Assembly (NCBI GenBank): GCA_001839685.1 | Contig: MLAK01000721.1 | Coordinates: 29,794 to 72,353 of the forward strand | Source of the DNA: Tritrichomonas foetus | Lineage: Eukaryota > Parabasalia > Tritrichomonadida > Tritrichomonadidae | Direction of reading: 5' to 3' | Length of the DNA stretch: 42,560 bases | Shown here: in pieces, positions 1 to 9,526 of the stretch | Layout of the letters: each line of letters opens with the position of its first letter | Position numbering within the stretch: position 1 is the first letter of the stretch | Notes under the pieces: model-generated | Seen by the model: the letters and a program-made list of their open reading frames with translations, nothing else | Database searches by the model: none | What the model was told of the DNA's origin: nothing | Translations under genes and position numbers: made by a program

Positions 1-1
1 A

Positions 2-97
2 GAAAGTATCAATCACGAAATGAAAGAAAGTATCAATCACGAAATGAGAGAAAGTATCAATCACGAAATGAGAGAAAGTATCAATAGCGAAATGAAA
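2..97 (+). repeat. 24-bp tandem repeat, four copies
   Basis: The unit GAAAGTATCAATCACGAAAT plus TGAR-type bases recurs at 2, 26, 50 and 74 with very few changes. The last copy has AGC in place of CAC. The period keeps the plus-strand frame and encodes the octapeptide repeat described for the partial gene here. Confidence 0.9.
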
Positions 98-136
98 TTG
101 ACATCAACAAAGAGACAACAAAAGAAAAATTCATAA
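2..136 (+). CDS. 3' end of a gene with octapeptide repeats (partial)
   Basis: A reading frame is open from the left edge of the window to a TAA at 134-136, giving about 44 residues. It begins with four copies of an eight-residue unit, ESINHEM followed by K or R, the fourth reading ESINSEMK. A basic tail ending KKNS follows. The charged, helix-compatible unit suggests the end of a coiled-coil or repetitive structural protein. The 24-base period is a multiple of three and the frame stays open, which favours real coding over a chance satellite. The start and most of the gene lie outside the window, so no function can be named. The gene would be convergent with the EB1 gene 63 bases away. Confidence 0.45.
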   Translation, partial: ESINHEMKESINHEMRESINHEMRESINSEMKLTSTKRQQKKNS

Positions 137-199
137 ATAGATCGAAAGAATGCTAAAATGGATGTTTATAAGCCAACTTACAGTTCGATTACATTCAAT

Positions 200-1009
200 T
201 TAAATATCGAGCTCATCAGGTGAAACAAAACCGTGTTCTTCATCAGTTTGATAAAGGACTTCAAGGATTTGTTGTGCAAAATCATCACCTTCCTTGTTCT
301 GGCAAAGTTCTTCAACTTTCTGTAATTTCTGATAATAAAAGTTTCTTTCTTCAAGCAAAATTTGATTGTCGTTTTTCAATTCTTCAATTTTTCCTTTCAA
401 TAATTGAAGTTGTTGGGTATTCACTCGGTTATTTCCTGGAGTTTGTGTTGGGTATTTGTTTGTAGCTACAGTATTTGTCACTTTTTGAGTTCGAACGGTT
501 GTCGCATTTCTTGCCGGCTTTGAAGCTGGAGTTGGTGCGACTGCTGTTTTGTTTGCTGTTGTAATAGAAACTCTTGCTGATGATGATGAAGTTCCTCCGC
601 GTCGTCTTTTTCCTTTTTCTCCTGGTTCGCGACATCCAGTTTCTGCCCTTCTTGCTGGACCGTCGTACTCTCCGCCACTGAATGTTTGGTCGAAGAACTC
701 TCTCATCCACTGAAGGTTCTCCAGAGCTGCCATCGGCTTACATTTGATGAGTGAATCAACTGGAAAATTGCGTTCGATTTTATGTTTGATGAAAACTTTT
801 TGCAAAATCTTGTAATTTGCAATCATTTCAGTTTCTGAGTGTGCGTTATAGTTAACATTTCTGAGATTGACGTCTCCTTCGAATAAAACATCCATAAGTT
901 GACAGAAAGCAGCTCCGTTGCTGACTTCTTCGATCTTTGTATAATGGATTCCAAGAAGACTGTTGATCCAGTCTAAAAGTTCTGCTCTGCTGTGTGCAAC
1001 TCGACTCAT
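200..1009 (-). CDS. EB1/RP family microtubule plus-end-binding protein
   Basis: This 269-residue protein has the two-domain layout of EB1. Residues 1 to about 112 form a calponin-homology domain with the family signatures near SRAELLDWINSLL, NGAAFCQLMD and NLQWMREFFDQ. A basic Ser/Thr/Lys-rich linker follows (about 115-200). A C-terminal coiled coil with ERNFYYQKLQKVEELCQ matches the EB-homology dimerisation domain, whose conserved core reads ERDFYF-KL. EB1 proteins track growing microtubule ends and recruit SxIP or CAP-Gly partners. The protein ends in DELDI rather than the EEY/EEF tail known from animal and fungal EB1, so CAP-Gly recruitment through that tail is doubtful. Length is usual for the family. 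The gene is divergent from the BEACH gene. A motif ACGTTTACCAA sits 6-16 bases before the start. Confidence 0.95.
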   Translation of the reverse strand: MSRVAHSRAELLDWINSLLGIHYTKIEEVSNGAAFCQLMDVLFEGDVNLRNVNYNAHSETEMIANYKILQKVFIKHKIERNFPVDSLIKCKPMAALENLQWMREFFDQTFSGGEYDGPARRAETGCREPGEKGKRRRGGTSSSSARVSITTANKTAVAPTPASKPARNATTVRTQKVTNTVATNKYPTQTPGNNRVNTQQLQLLKGKIEELKNDNQILLEERNFYYQKLQKVEELCQNKEGDDFAQQILEVLYQTDEEHGFVSPDELDI

Positions 1010-1311
1010 TGCAATTGGTAAACGTACTAGAAAAAAATGTCACTTTTTCAATGAGATGAAAGATGTCATCATCGCAATTAAACATCTGCTGTCGGATCAT
1101 TTAACCTATTATATATATATTTCTCATTCTGTTATATACTGTGAACTCTAGGATGCGCTTTATATTGAAGTCAGGAAAGAAATATCTCAGCAAAATAGAA
1201 ATAGAAAGCGAATCTTTTCACTTCGATGAAGATATCAATTATTGAATATATACGACCAATTACATATTCAATAAATTCACCAAATATGGTTAGATTTATT
1301 ATCTGAATTGA
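1010..1311. promoter_or_regulatory. Divergent intergenic region, EB1 / BEACH
   Basis: These 302 AT-rich bases separate two divergent starts. On the EB1 side a TCATT initiator-like motif lies about 40 bases upstream and ACGTTTACCAA (reverse of 1015-1025) much nearer. On the BEACH side TTCACC (1276-1281) is 33 bases before the ATG. An upstream ATG at 1286 opens a six-codon frame ending in TGA at 1304. No further gene is seen. Confidence 0.4.
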
Positions 1312-4300
1312 ATGAAACTGAAGCAAAATGCTTCAGCTTCATCCACCCTAGTTTCAATTTTGTCAATTAGCTTTCCGACAGGCTACCCCCAAAGAAGTTC
1401 CATCGATGAATTAGACTCGTTTATTCCAGCCATTACTTTTCCATCATATTCATATTCGGAAATTAATTTAATCACTTCAAACGCAGAAAATTTCACAGAG
1501 TTTAAAGACATTTTGAATGGTCTTCATTTTTACTTTCCATTCGTTCCAAGCATTTTACAATTAATCGCTGATTATCATATCAGTGATTCTACACTAATCG
1601 ATGAAAATAAAGATATAGTTGATACTTCATTTGATGAAACAATAGATTTTTGTGCTTGTGTGGTTATGTGTTCATACATTTCATGGAGACTTTTTGTTGA
1701 ATATACAAAAAATTTTGAACACCTTCCTTTAATTTTTAATACAATACCTTTGATTACAAAATCAACATATAGTTCAATAATAGCCAATATGTATCATGAT
1801 ATTTTACATTTTTACTTAAGTGAATCTCCTTCTTTCAGTTTCCAAATGATTTATTCATCACTGAGTCAACTTTTTGAGGAAGGTGCTTCAGATTTTTTTG
1901 AGGCATGCCAGTCCCTTTTTCTTCCTATTTTAAATAATTTTATAATTCAGATCCATGAAAAATTTTCTATTGATTGCGAAATATTTATTGCATTTTTGGC
2001 AAATTTAACAGATTGGTTTCCAGATATCATTGATAACGAAAATTCAACAGAAATAATAAATCATCTTTCTTATCATATTGGCCAGATTGAAACAAGTCCA
2101 CTCCACCTTTTTGCTAATCTGAGTTCAAAAATCCCTGAAGAAAATTCGATTTCAATATGCTCATCACTTCCAATGGCATATTATGAATATTTGGATCCAC
2201 AAACACTTTCATATTCCATTGATGATTTAAAAATAGAACCAAAAATAAAATTACCTGAAGTTAATTTCTTATTGTTTAATGAGTCAAATATTGAATTTGA
2301 CGATATGGAAAGTTCTATTGATAATATTATTGAATCTACATTCGTGAAAAATAAATATACAAAACGGCCATTTATTATTTTTGAACGAAAGTATCCAAGT
2401 GGTTACCTTTTTAATGAAGATATTCGCCAAAAATTACAATATATTGCAGATGCTGCCCAGCCAAATAAGAAAAGTATCAATATGATTTTAAAATGCTTTA
2501 ATTCATTTATTACTCAAAGCAATAGTAAATTTAATAATGACATTTTTTATTCATTTACTGTAATTATTTCTAATTTAGAATTAGATGAAAAACAAGCCAA
2601 TTCTTATTGGAATACCCTATTTGAAACAGAATTATTTAAATCGAATTATTCTTCTTTTGATATAGAAAATCGAAATCTAGTTATTGATCAAATTCGTTCA
2701 GAATCGATCGATTCCATGATTAAATCAAAGTTTCTGGGAATTCTAACTTTATTTGAAAAAACTGAGAATAATCCGATTTTATTTGCTGAATTTATTCATA
2801 GAATCTTTCCACACCTCCAAAAAATTGACCATTCTATTTTGAAATCAAAAGAATTTATTGTAAAAATCTGCCAACTTTCTCTTTTTTTCCAAAAAATGAA
2901 TTCATCTGCCAATAACATCGAAAATAAACAAAATGAAAATGAAAATGCTGATGATTTAATTAAGAGAAATGATCAAATAACCAAAATTATTGAATCTACA
3001 CGTATTTGCTTGTTTCAATTTCTATCACATTCATTATCGATAAAAGAAGTTGCAAATGCCTGGTTTTCTTTGCCAATTTTTAATAATTTATTATCATCAT
3101 TAATTTATGAAGTTCATATTAATGAATTTGTTACTGAGCAATATAGCTTTTATTTTCAAAACTTTTTTACTAATTCAAATAGTATTGACAATTCTTTTAT
3201 TAAAAGCTTTAAAAACATCTTTGATTCAATGCACAGTAAATATTGTGAATTATCAAACAACGATAATTCTGGTTTTGTAATAGGAGATAAACTTCCAGAA
3301 TCTCAAAATTCAGATGAATTAGTGATAAAAATTGCGATTAATTTTATGAAATTGGTTTCTAATATACTACCTTATATTCAGAAAGATCTTAAATTAATGC
3401 AAGAATTATTTGATTCAATTACATTTTCTTTAGTTAATCTTCCATTTTTGGATATTTCCCACTTATATTTCATACATGTTTTAAGATCTTTCTCATTTAT
3501 CAAATTGAATGATATTCAATATTCTGTTTTATCTGAAACTTTTCAAAAACTGAATAATTCCAAATATTCATCACAAATAAAATCAGAATTATACAACTTA
3601 TCTTCAGGAATACCAAATCCAAATCCAATTTTTGCCATTCAACAACCAAAAATTTTGTATATTCTTCTTGAGAATTGTAAAACTGATGATGAACTTTTAT
3701 TTACAATCAATTCAAATATTTATCCAATTATTAAAAATTCACTTTACAATTGTTATCAGGCCTTTGGTGGTAAGGTTGATGTTTATTTAATCAATACCCT
3801 TATTAATATGAAAAATGATAATATTCAAAAAATTGAATTAATAAAAATTATTATAAATGTTTTAACTTCCATTCATTCAGTGAAATCATCACTTGATACT
3901 GCTATGAAAATTTTGGAATTAATTGGCCCTATTGATTCCAAGCATATTTCTGTTTTTACTCCATATTACATACAAGCTTTAACCTTAATTTTTAAAACTG
4001 TATCAAAAAGTCCTGAAGCTTATTTTCCATTATCAAGGAAACTTGAAATTTACAATGTAAATTCGTCAATTTTCCATCAATCTTTTGAAATTGCATTTTG
4101 GTGCAACATTGAACCCTATATTACAAATAATACTTTCAATGATACAGCAGCCAGTATTTTATCTAGCGAAAATGAATCGATACAAGTTTGCTTTATATCT
4201 GATTCTAAGGGGAAAGGAATAAATATTTCATTTACCTCAGATTCCATTGTTCTTAGGTCGATTCAAAAGCATGAAAATAGGATGGAATTTAAAGTCGATT

Positions 4301-7300
4301 TTCCTAGAGGCATTTGGCATTTAGTCAGCATTAAATTTATTATAAAAGAAGAAAAGAATCAACGATATGTAACAATTCATGCTCATGTTGATGGAAATGA
4401 AGTTGAGCAATATTATGATTCTTTAAATTTCAATTCTAATAACCTTTTAAACCAATACAATATATTTAAATTTAGGCAATTTTCAGAGAATTCAGTTTTT
4501 ATGACAATCGGATCAAATGAAGATTTTGCACCACCAGGATATATTTCACATTGTGCCATTTTCCCATACAATCCAAATGGTTTCCATCTTTTTAGTAACC
4601 ATCAATTTGTTTCATCTGATGAACCTTTGTTTATTGTTGATTTCTATAACAAAAATGGAACAATTTTACCAAATTGTATAAATGAAGCAAAAATCACCAC
4701 AGCCAATTCTGGTGCTCTTGGTGTACCTTGTCCTTTATCATATATTTTTATTAATCATGCAAAAGCTCATTCTTTACTACTTTTATTTGTTGAATTTGAT
4801 TTCCTTACAAATGAAGGGACAAAAATTCAATCATTATCCGATTTAACTGTTGAGATGATTATTACATTTCTTCAATGTAGTCGAATTGCACAAATTTCCT
4901 TTCATGAATATCATTGTATTGATTCTATTGTTCATTTATTATCTATCTGTCATCCATCAAATCTTAATTTCTCTATTTACTTACACATTTCTGCTATGCT
5001 TTTATCAATTGAAGTTCCAGAATTAAGACAAGATTTTTTAACAAAAATTGTTTTGAATTTTGATATTTGGGGAAGAACTGATTCAGAAACACTTCATTTA
5101 GTTACTCAACACTGGCATCAAAATTTGTTTATTGAATATAAAGAACTTATTAAATCCTCATTATCAATTGCGTTCTTGTTATATAAGTTGAAAGATTATT
5201 TCGATAATGAAAATGTTTCACAGAATTTAACACAACTAATTTTAAAGATATCAAACTACTGTTTCACGTCGAATGACTTTTTAATAATGATAGGATTTTG
5301 TATTTCCACCACGAATTTTAAACTAACTAATCTTTATTTAGATATAATAAAGAAAACTTTGGAATTACGAAATCCAAATGATACAATTGTTTCAAATAAA
5401 GGCCATTATATTGCACTACTTCACAATTTGCTTGGTTTCAATGATGAGAACATTTTATATTCACTTATTGAAATCATTGTAACATGCCATAGAAAAAATA
5501 TGATTTGTTCACTCACACTTATGCAACACTTGGATATAATCATGGGACAAATTAACTCAAAATTATCAACTATTTCAGTTTTACATAGAATTTTGGTTAG
5601 AGCTAACACAGACACACCTGAATTATACCCACTTTGCTGTCTCATTGCTTTGAATTGTGGTGTAGAAGCAGTTGATTCACTAGCACGAGCGACTGTTCCA
5701 TCAACATTTTTTGGTGATTCACCAGAATGTTTAATGTGGGTAATTATTATTTTTTGTAACACTGATGTTGAGGCACGTCAAAAACTGTTTCAGTTTTTAT
5801 TTAATGACGTTTATGCAAAAATTAAAGAAACTTGTTCGATTATGCAAATTATCTGTATGGTTTCAAATCAATCACCTGATAGGCATTTAATCTCTTTCCT
5901 TAGTTTAGGGTTTTCTTGTATTTCTGATCATCCTGAACGATTTCCAAAAGGTTTTTCTCATAAAATGCTTAAAATTGCATATAATGCATTATTGTTTAGA
6001 ACACATGCTTCCGTATCTAAATGGATATATAAAATGATTCAAAATTCACCATTTTCTACAGAAATTGATCCAAATGATAAAAAATTAATTGAAAATTTTG
6101 ATGAGCAAATTGATTCATTAATTTTTTGTAGACCACGACGTTTATATCATAAAATTGGTGAATTTGCCAAAACTGGAATAAATCTTCAATTCTCTCCAAG
6201 AATTGATGAAAATGGTGCTTGGATTGATGCAAGTCTTGCTTTACAATGCTTGAATATGTTTGAGATTAATTTTTCGAATAGCCTTTTAGTCTATGATATC
6301 ATTTTATGTGCACTAATGTTTAAAGTTAGACCAAATGCTGCTAGGACACATCTAAAACGAATCAAAATAAATCATTGTATCCAGAAAATACCAACTAATT
6401 TATTATCATTTCTTTTTATATGCGGTGAAAAATCAGATTTATCCTTTATTTCTTCGTATTCACCAAAAACTTCACCTAATCGATCATTTAATGCCTTTAA
6501 TTCATTAGAAGATTTTTCTAACCAAACTCTTGGAAATGATCTCGTTAAAATCGCATCAAATATCGTATCTTTAAGTGATGATAATTATAAAATCGAGCGG
6601 AATTTCACAACATTGATCAATCATGGCGTTTTAGAAATGTGTGTTGGAAGTATTGAAGAAATTAAAGAAAAATGTAAATTGCAAAGAAGGATTCAATTGG
6701 ATGTTTGGAAACAAATGTGGCATGAAATGACACATAATAAAGGAAGATGGTGTCATGCAAAAATTGCAGCACACGTGAAAAAACATTGGAAAAGATCGTC
6801 TTCTTTATGCTATTCAAATAATTGTCCTGTTAAAATGCTATTAAATGACCAAAAATACACTGATCATATTGAGGCTTCATTTATGAGAGATTGTGGATCA
6901 GCTTCTGAAGCAAAAACTAAAATTGAAGAGTATCGAAATAACCAAAAAAGTTATGGTATTGTTTTATCTTCACTTCGACCAGAAAATTATATAGAAAAAG
7001 AAGAAAAATTTCCCACTAAAATTCGAAGAAATTCAAATTTCAACTCGAGCATTAATTCTGCTAATATTTCACCAACTCCAAGTAATGGGACAAGTTCGGT
7101 TATCGGTACAAATTTGTCTGTATTTAAACATGTAACTACTTTAATCAAGCCAAATGGATCACTTGTGTGCGAATTTGAAATCAATTCCAGCGAAATTATT
7201 GTTAATAACAAAAACATCAGTTTTCCAGATATTAAAGAAATACTTTTAAGAAGGCGATTCCATAATCAAACAGCATTCGAAATCTTTTTGAAAAATGGAC

Positions 7301-9240
7301 GATCATATTTTGTTAATTTTGATGATATGAAATTATCTAAAGTAACAAAACATTTATTACCATTTATTTCTACAAGGAATATTAATGATACAACTGAAAA
7401 ATGGAGACATGGAAAAATCTCAAATTTCGAATATTTAATGGAATTAAATAAAGTCAGTGGTAGATCATTTAATGATATTTCACAATACCCAATCATGCCA
7501 TGGATAATCGCTGATTATAATTCAGAAACTTTAGATTTGCAGAATCCAAATTCTTTTCGAGACCTTTCAAAACCAATGGGAGCTCAAAATAAGCAACGAT
7601 TAGATCAATTAATGAAGAATTCAATAAATACAGGCGAAATGGTTCCTATTCATTTGTATCCAAATTGCTATTTATCGCCAATGATTATTCTTTCATATCT
7701 TGTTCGAGTCGAACCATTTACGACTCTTCATACACAATACCATGGTGGTGCCTTTGAGCATCAATCTAAGATATTTAAATCGATTCCACTTGCTTATAAA
7801 AATGCGACTACTTTAATGTCAGATTTCCGCGAACTGATTCCAGAATTTTTCACATCTCATGAATTTTTAATCAATTCAGAAAAATTTGACTTAAGATCAC
7901 AAAAAGGTGGTAATGTGATTTTACCGAAATGGGCAAAATCAGCCATCCACTTTGTGTATTTGAATAGAAAAGCACTTGAAAGTGATTTTGCCTCACAAAA
8001 TCTACATAATTGGATTGATCTGATTTGGGGCTACAAACAAACTGGTGAAGAAGCTGTTAAAGCAAATAATACTTTCTATCCATTTATGTATAGTAATGTA
8101 TGGGAAAATAATAGCTCGTTTAAATTACCGCCTCAACAAATTGAAACAATTTTGTCTGAAATCGGGCAAATACCAATTCAAGTTTTCACATCCCCACATC
8201 CAAAAAGAATTTTTTCTTTTTCAAAGGCAAAAACATCAACTTTAAATTCACCAGTAATTTTTAAAACAGTCGAAGTTCAATTTGCACATTCTTCTTTTGC
8301 TTTTGGTAAGGTGATAAATCATTCACATCAAAAAACAAATTCTAACAATTCATCAAATAAAGTGATTTCGAATAACACAAAAGGCATCGCACTTACAACC
8401 AATGGTAAGCTTATTTATATGGCATTGAAAGGAACTTTTGTTTCTACTATATCTGTAGATTCTGTAGATACTTCTTATTTTGGTAATTTTGAAGTTTCTG
8501 GTCTTGGTGTTAGTGGATTTGGTGATATTCTAACACCAACATCATTTATCTGTGTTGTTGGAAATGGAAAATCGTTTATACTTTATCAGCCTATCGAAAA
8601 AAATTCATTTGCATCTGGAACATTAAACTATACAATTTCACATTGTTGTCATGATCAAGATTTAATTGTTACAGCTGGTCAATCTTTTACATCTGTTTGG
8701 AGTTTCCGAGATTTGAATAAACCATTATTTACTATTCCAACATATCGAGAAAGTATATCATGTGTTCAAATTTCAATTAATTTTGATTTAATCGTTGTTG
8801 GAACATCTGACGGATTTTTACAATTCAATTCAATTTTTAAAGAAAAAAGTATGAAAATTGTAGATTTGAACGGGTTTAATCCACTTTTAATCAAAATTTC
8901 ACCTGCTTGGGGTTTTGTATTGGTTTATGCAGTTTCAAATTTGAATGGAAAAAGATGTTTTCAACTTTTTTCAGCAAATGGAAGCCGTTTGAAGCAACTT
9001 GAATTAAATGATAATTTAACATCTATAGAAGTATATAAAAATGTCGATGGATTTGATTATGCAGTAATTGGAACAGAATCGGGATATCTTTTCCATTTCG
9101 AAGTTTTCTATTTGAACGTAGAAAAAACTTTATTTAAATCACAATTCCCAATAAGATCGATTTCTTATGTTCCTGAACAAAATATGTTTTATTGCTCAGG
9201 CAAAAGCAATACAATTATAGGAATTCCTGTTCCAGTGTGA
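1312..9240 (+). CDS. BEACH domain protein (PH-BEACH-WD40, LvsA/LYST/NBEA type)
   Basis: This is a single uninterrupted frame of 2642 residues. The first ~920 residues are helical armadillo-like sequence. Residues about 925-1105 look like a concanavalin-type lectin domain, with GIWHLVSIKF and a VDGNEVE strand. A PH-BEACH domain covers about 1940-2020. The BEACH domain covers about 2027-2300, with KWRHGKISNFEYLMELN, RSFNDISQYPIMPWII, LSKPMGAQ, YLVRVEPFTTLHTQYHGG and LPKWAKSAIHFVYLNR. A WD40-like beta region (about 2320-2642) ends the protein. Family members are large scaffolds in endolysosomal traffic, vesicle fusion and, in some protists, cytokinesis or contractile vacuole function; which of these applies here cannot be read from the sequence. 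Order and length are typical. The stop TGA runs into TAAA, a T. vaginalis-type poly(A) signal. The first ATG is used because the frame closes upstream. Confidence 0.95.
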   Translation: MKLKQNASASSTLVSILSISFPTGYPQRSSIDELDSFIPAITFPSYSYSEINLITSNAENFTEFKDILNGLHFYFPFVPSILQLIADYHISDSTLIDENKDIVDTSFDETIDFCACVVMCSYISWRLFVEYTKNFEHLPLIFNTIPLITKSTYSSIIANMYHDILHFYLSESPSFSFQMIYSSLSQLFEEGASDFFEACQSLFLPILNNFIIQIHEKFSIDCEIFIAFLANLTDWFPDIIDNENSTEIINHLSYHIGQIETSPLHLFANLSSKIPEENSISICSSLPMAYYEYLDPQTLSYSIDDLKIEPKIKLPEVNFLLFNESNIEFDDMESSIDNIIESTFVKNKYTKRPFIIFERKYPSGYLFNEDIRQKLQYIADAAQPNKKSINMILKCFNSFITQSNSKFNNDIFYSFTVIISNLELDEKQANSYWNTLFETELFKSNYSSFDIENRNLVIDQIRSESIDSMIKSKFLGILTLFEKTENNPILFAEFIHRIFPHLQKIDHSILKSKEFIVKICQLSLFFQKMNSSANNIENKQNENENADDLIKRNDQITKIIESTRICLFQFLSHSLSIKEVANAWFSLPIFNNLLSSLIYEVHINEFVTEQYSFYFQNFFTNSNSIDNSFIKSFKNIFDSMHSKYCELSNNDNSGFVIGDKLPESQNSDELVIKIAINFMKLVSNILPYIQKDLKLMQELFDSITFSLVNLPFLDISHLYFIHVLRSFSFIKLNDIQYSVLSETFQKLNNSKYSSQIKSELYNLSSGIPNPNPIFAIQQPKILYILLENCKTDDELLFTINSNIYPIIKNSLYNCYQAFGGKVDVYLINTLINMKNDNIQKIELIKIIINVLTSIHSVKSSLDTAMKILELIGPIDSKHISVFTPYYIQALTLIFKTVSKSPEAYFPLSRKLEIYNVNSSIFHQSFEIAFWCNIEPYITNNTFNDTAASILSSENESIQVCFISDSKGKGINISFTSDSIVLRSIQKHENRMEFKVDFPRGIWHLVSIKFIIKEEKNQRYVTIHAHVDGNEVEQYYDSLNFNSNNLLNQYNIFKFRQFSENSVFMTIGSNEDFAPPGYISHCAIFPYNPNGFHLFSNHQFVSSDEPLFIVDFYNKNGTILPNCINEAKITTANSGALGVPCPLSYIFINHAKAHSLLLLFVEFDFLTNEGTKIQSLSDLTVEMIITFLQCSRIAQISFHEYHCIDSIVHLLSICHPSNLNFSIYLHISAMLLSIEVPELRQDFLTKIVLNFDIWGRTDSETLHLVTQHWHQNLFIEYKELIKSSLSIAFLLYKLKDYFDNENVSQNLTQLILKISNYCFTSNDFLIMIGFCISTTNFKLTNLYLDIIKKTLELRNPNDTIVSNKGHYIALLHNLLGFNDENILYSLIEIIVTCHRKNMICSLTLMQHLDIIMGQINSKLSTISVLHRILVRANTDTPELYPLCCLIALNCGVEAVDSLARATVPSTFFGDSPECLMWVIIIFCNTDVEARQKLFQFLFNDVYAKIKETCSIMQIICMVSNQSPDRHLISFLSLGFSCISDHPERFPKGFSHKMLKIAYNALLFRTHASVSKWIYKMIQNSPFSTEIDPNDKKLIENFDEQIDSLIFCRPRRLYHKIGEFAKTGINLQFSPRIDENGAWIDASLALQCLNMFEINFSNSLLVYDIILCALMFKVRPNAARTHLKRIKINHCIQKIPTNLLSFLFICGEKSDLSFISSYSPKTSPNRSFNAFNSLEDFSNQTLGNDLVKIASNIVSLSDDNYKIERNFTTLINHGVLEMCVGSIEEIKEKCKLQRRIQLDVWKQMWHEMTHNKGRWCHAKIAAHVKKHWKRSSSLCYSNNCPVKMLLNDQKYTDHIEASFMRDCGSASEAKTKIEEYRNNQKSYGIVLSSLRPENYIEKEEKFPTKIRRNSNFNSSINSANISPTPSNGTSSVIGTNLSVFKHVTTLIKPNGSLVCEFEINSSEIIVNNKNISFPDIKEILLRRRFHNQTAFEIFLKNGRSYFVNFDDMKLSKVTKHLLPFISTRNINDTTEKWRHGKISNFEYLMELNKVSGRSFNDISQYPIMPWIIADYNSETLDLQNPNSFRDLSKPMGAQNKQRLDQLMKNSINTGEMVPIHLYPNCYLSPMIILSYLVRVEPFTTLHTQYHGGAFEHQSKIFKSIPLAYKNATTLMSDFRELIPEFFTSHEFLINSEKFDLRSQKGGNVILPKWAKSAIHFVYLNRKALESDFASQNLHNWIDLIWGYKQTGEEAVKANNTFYPFMYSNVWENNSSFKLPPQQIETILSEIGQIPIQVFTSPHPKRIFSFSKAKTSTLNSPVIFKTVEVQFAHSSFAFGKVINHSHQKTNSNNSSNKVISNNTKGIALTTNGKLIYMALKGTFVSTISVDSVDTSYFGNFEVSGLGVSGFGDILTPTSFICVVGNGKSFILYQPIEKNSFASGTLNYTISHCCHDQDLIVTAGQSFTSVWSFRDLNKPLFTIPTYRESISCVQISINFDLIVVGTSDGFLQFNSIFKEKSMKIVDLNGFNPLLIKISPAWGFVLVYAVSNLNGKRCFQLFSANGSRLKQLELNDNLTSIEVYKNVDGFDYAVIGTESGYLFHFEVFYLNVEKTLFKSQFPIRSISYVPEQNMFYCSGKSNTIIGIPVPV

Positions 9241-9526
9241 TAAACTGCACTTTTTTTAAGAGGAAATTATAAGCAACCTTTCAATATGTATTTTATTGCG
9301 GTAAATTTATATTAATCATAAATATTTTTGTTTTTTTGTTTTTGTTGACAATATTTGATTGAATGCATCATTGTCAAATTTATATATATAACCATTTCCT
9401 TGTGATTTATGAAAGACGAGCCCAGTTTTTTGTTAGGTTGTTTGGTCATATATATAAAAAGTTCCATCAAATTTGGTAAAATTTTCAAAATTTATGATAA
9501 AATAAACGTATCTATTGAATTAAAAA

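Noticed and set aside
1..97. A CRISPR-like array in the 24-base repeats
   Set aside because: The copies are directly adjacent with no spacers, and the frame is coding in a eukaryotic context.
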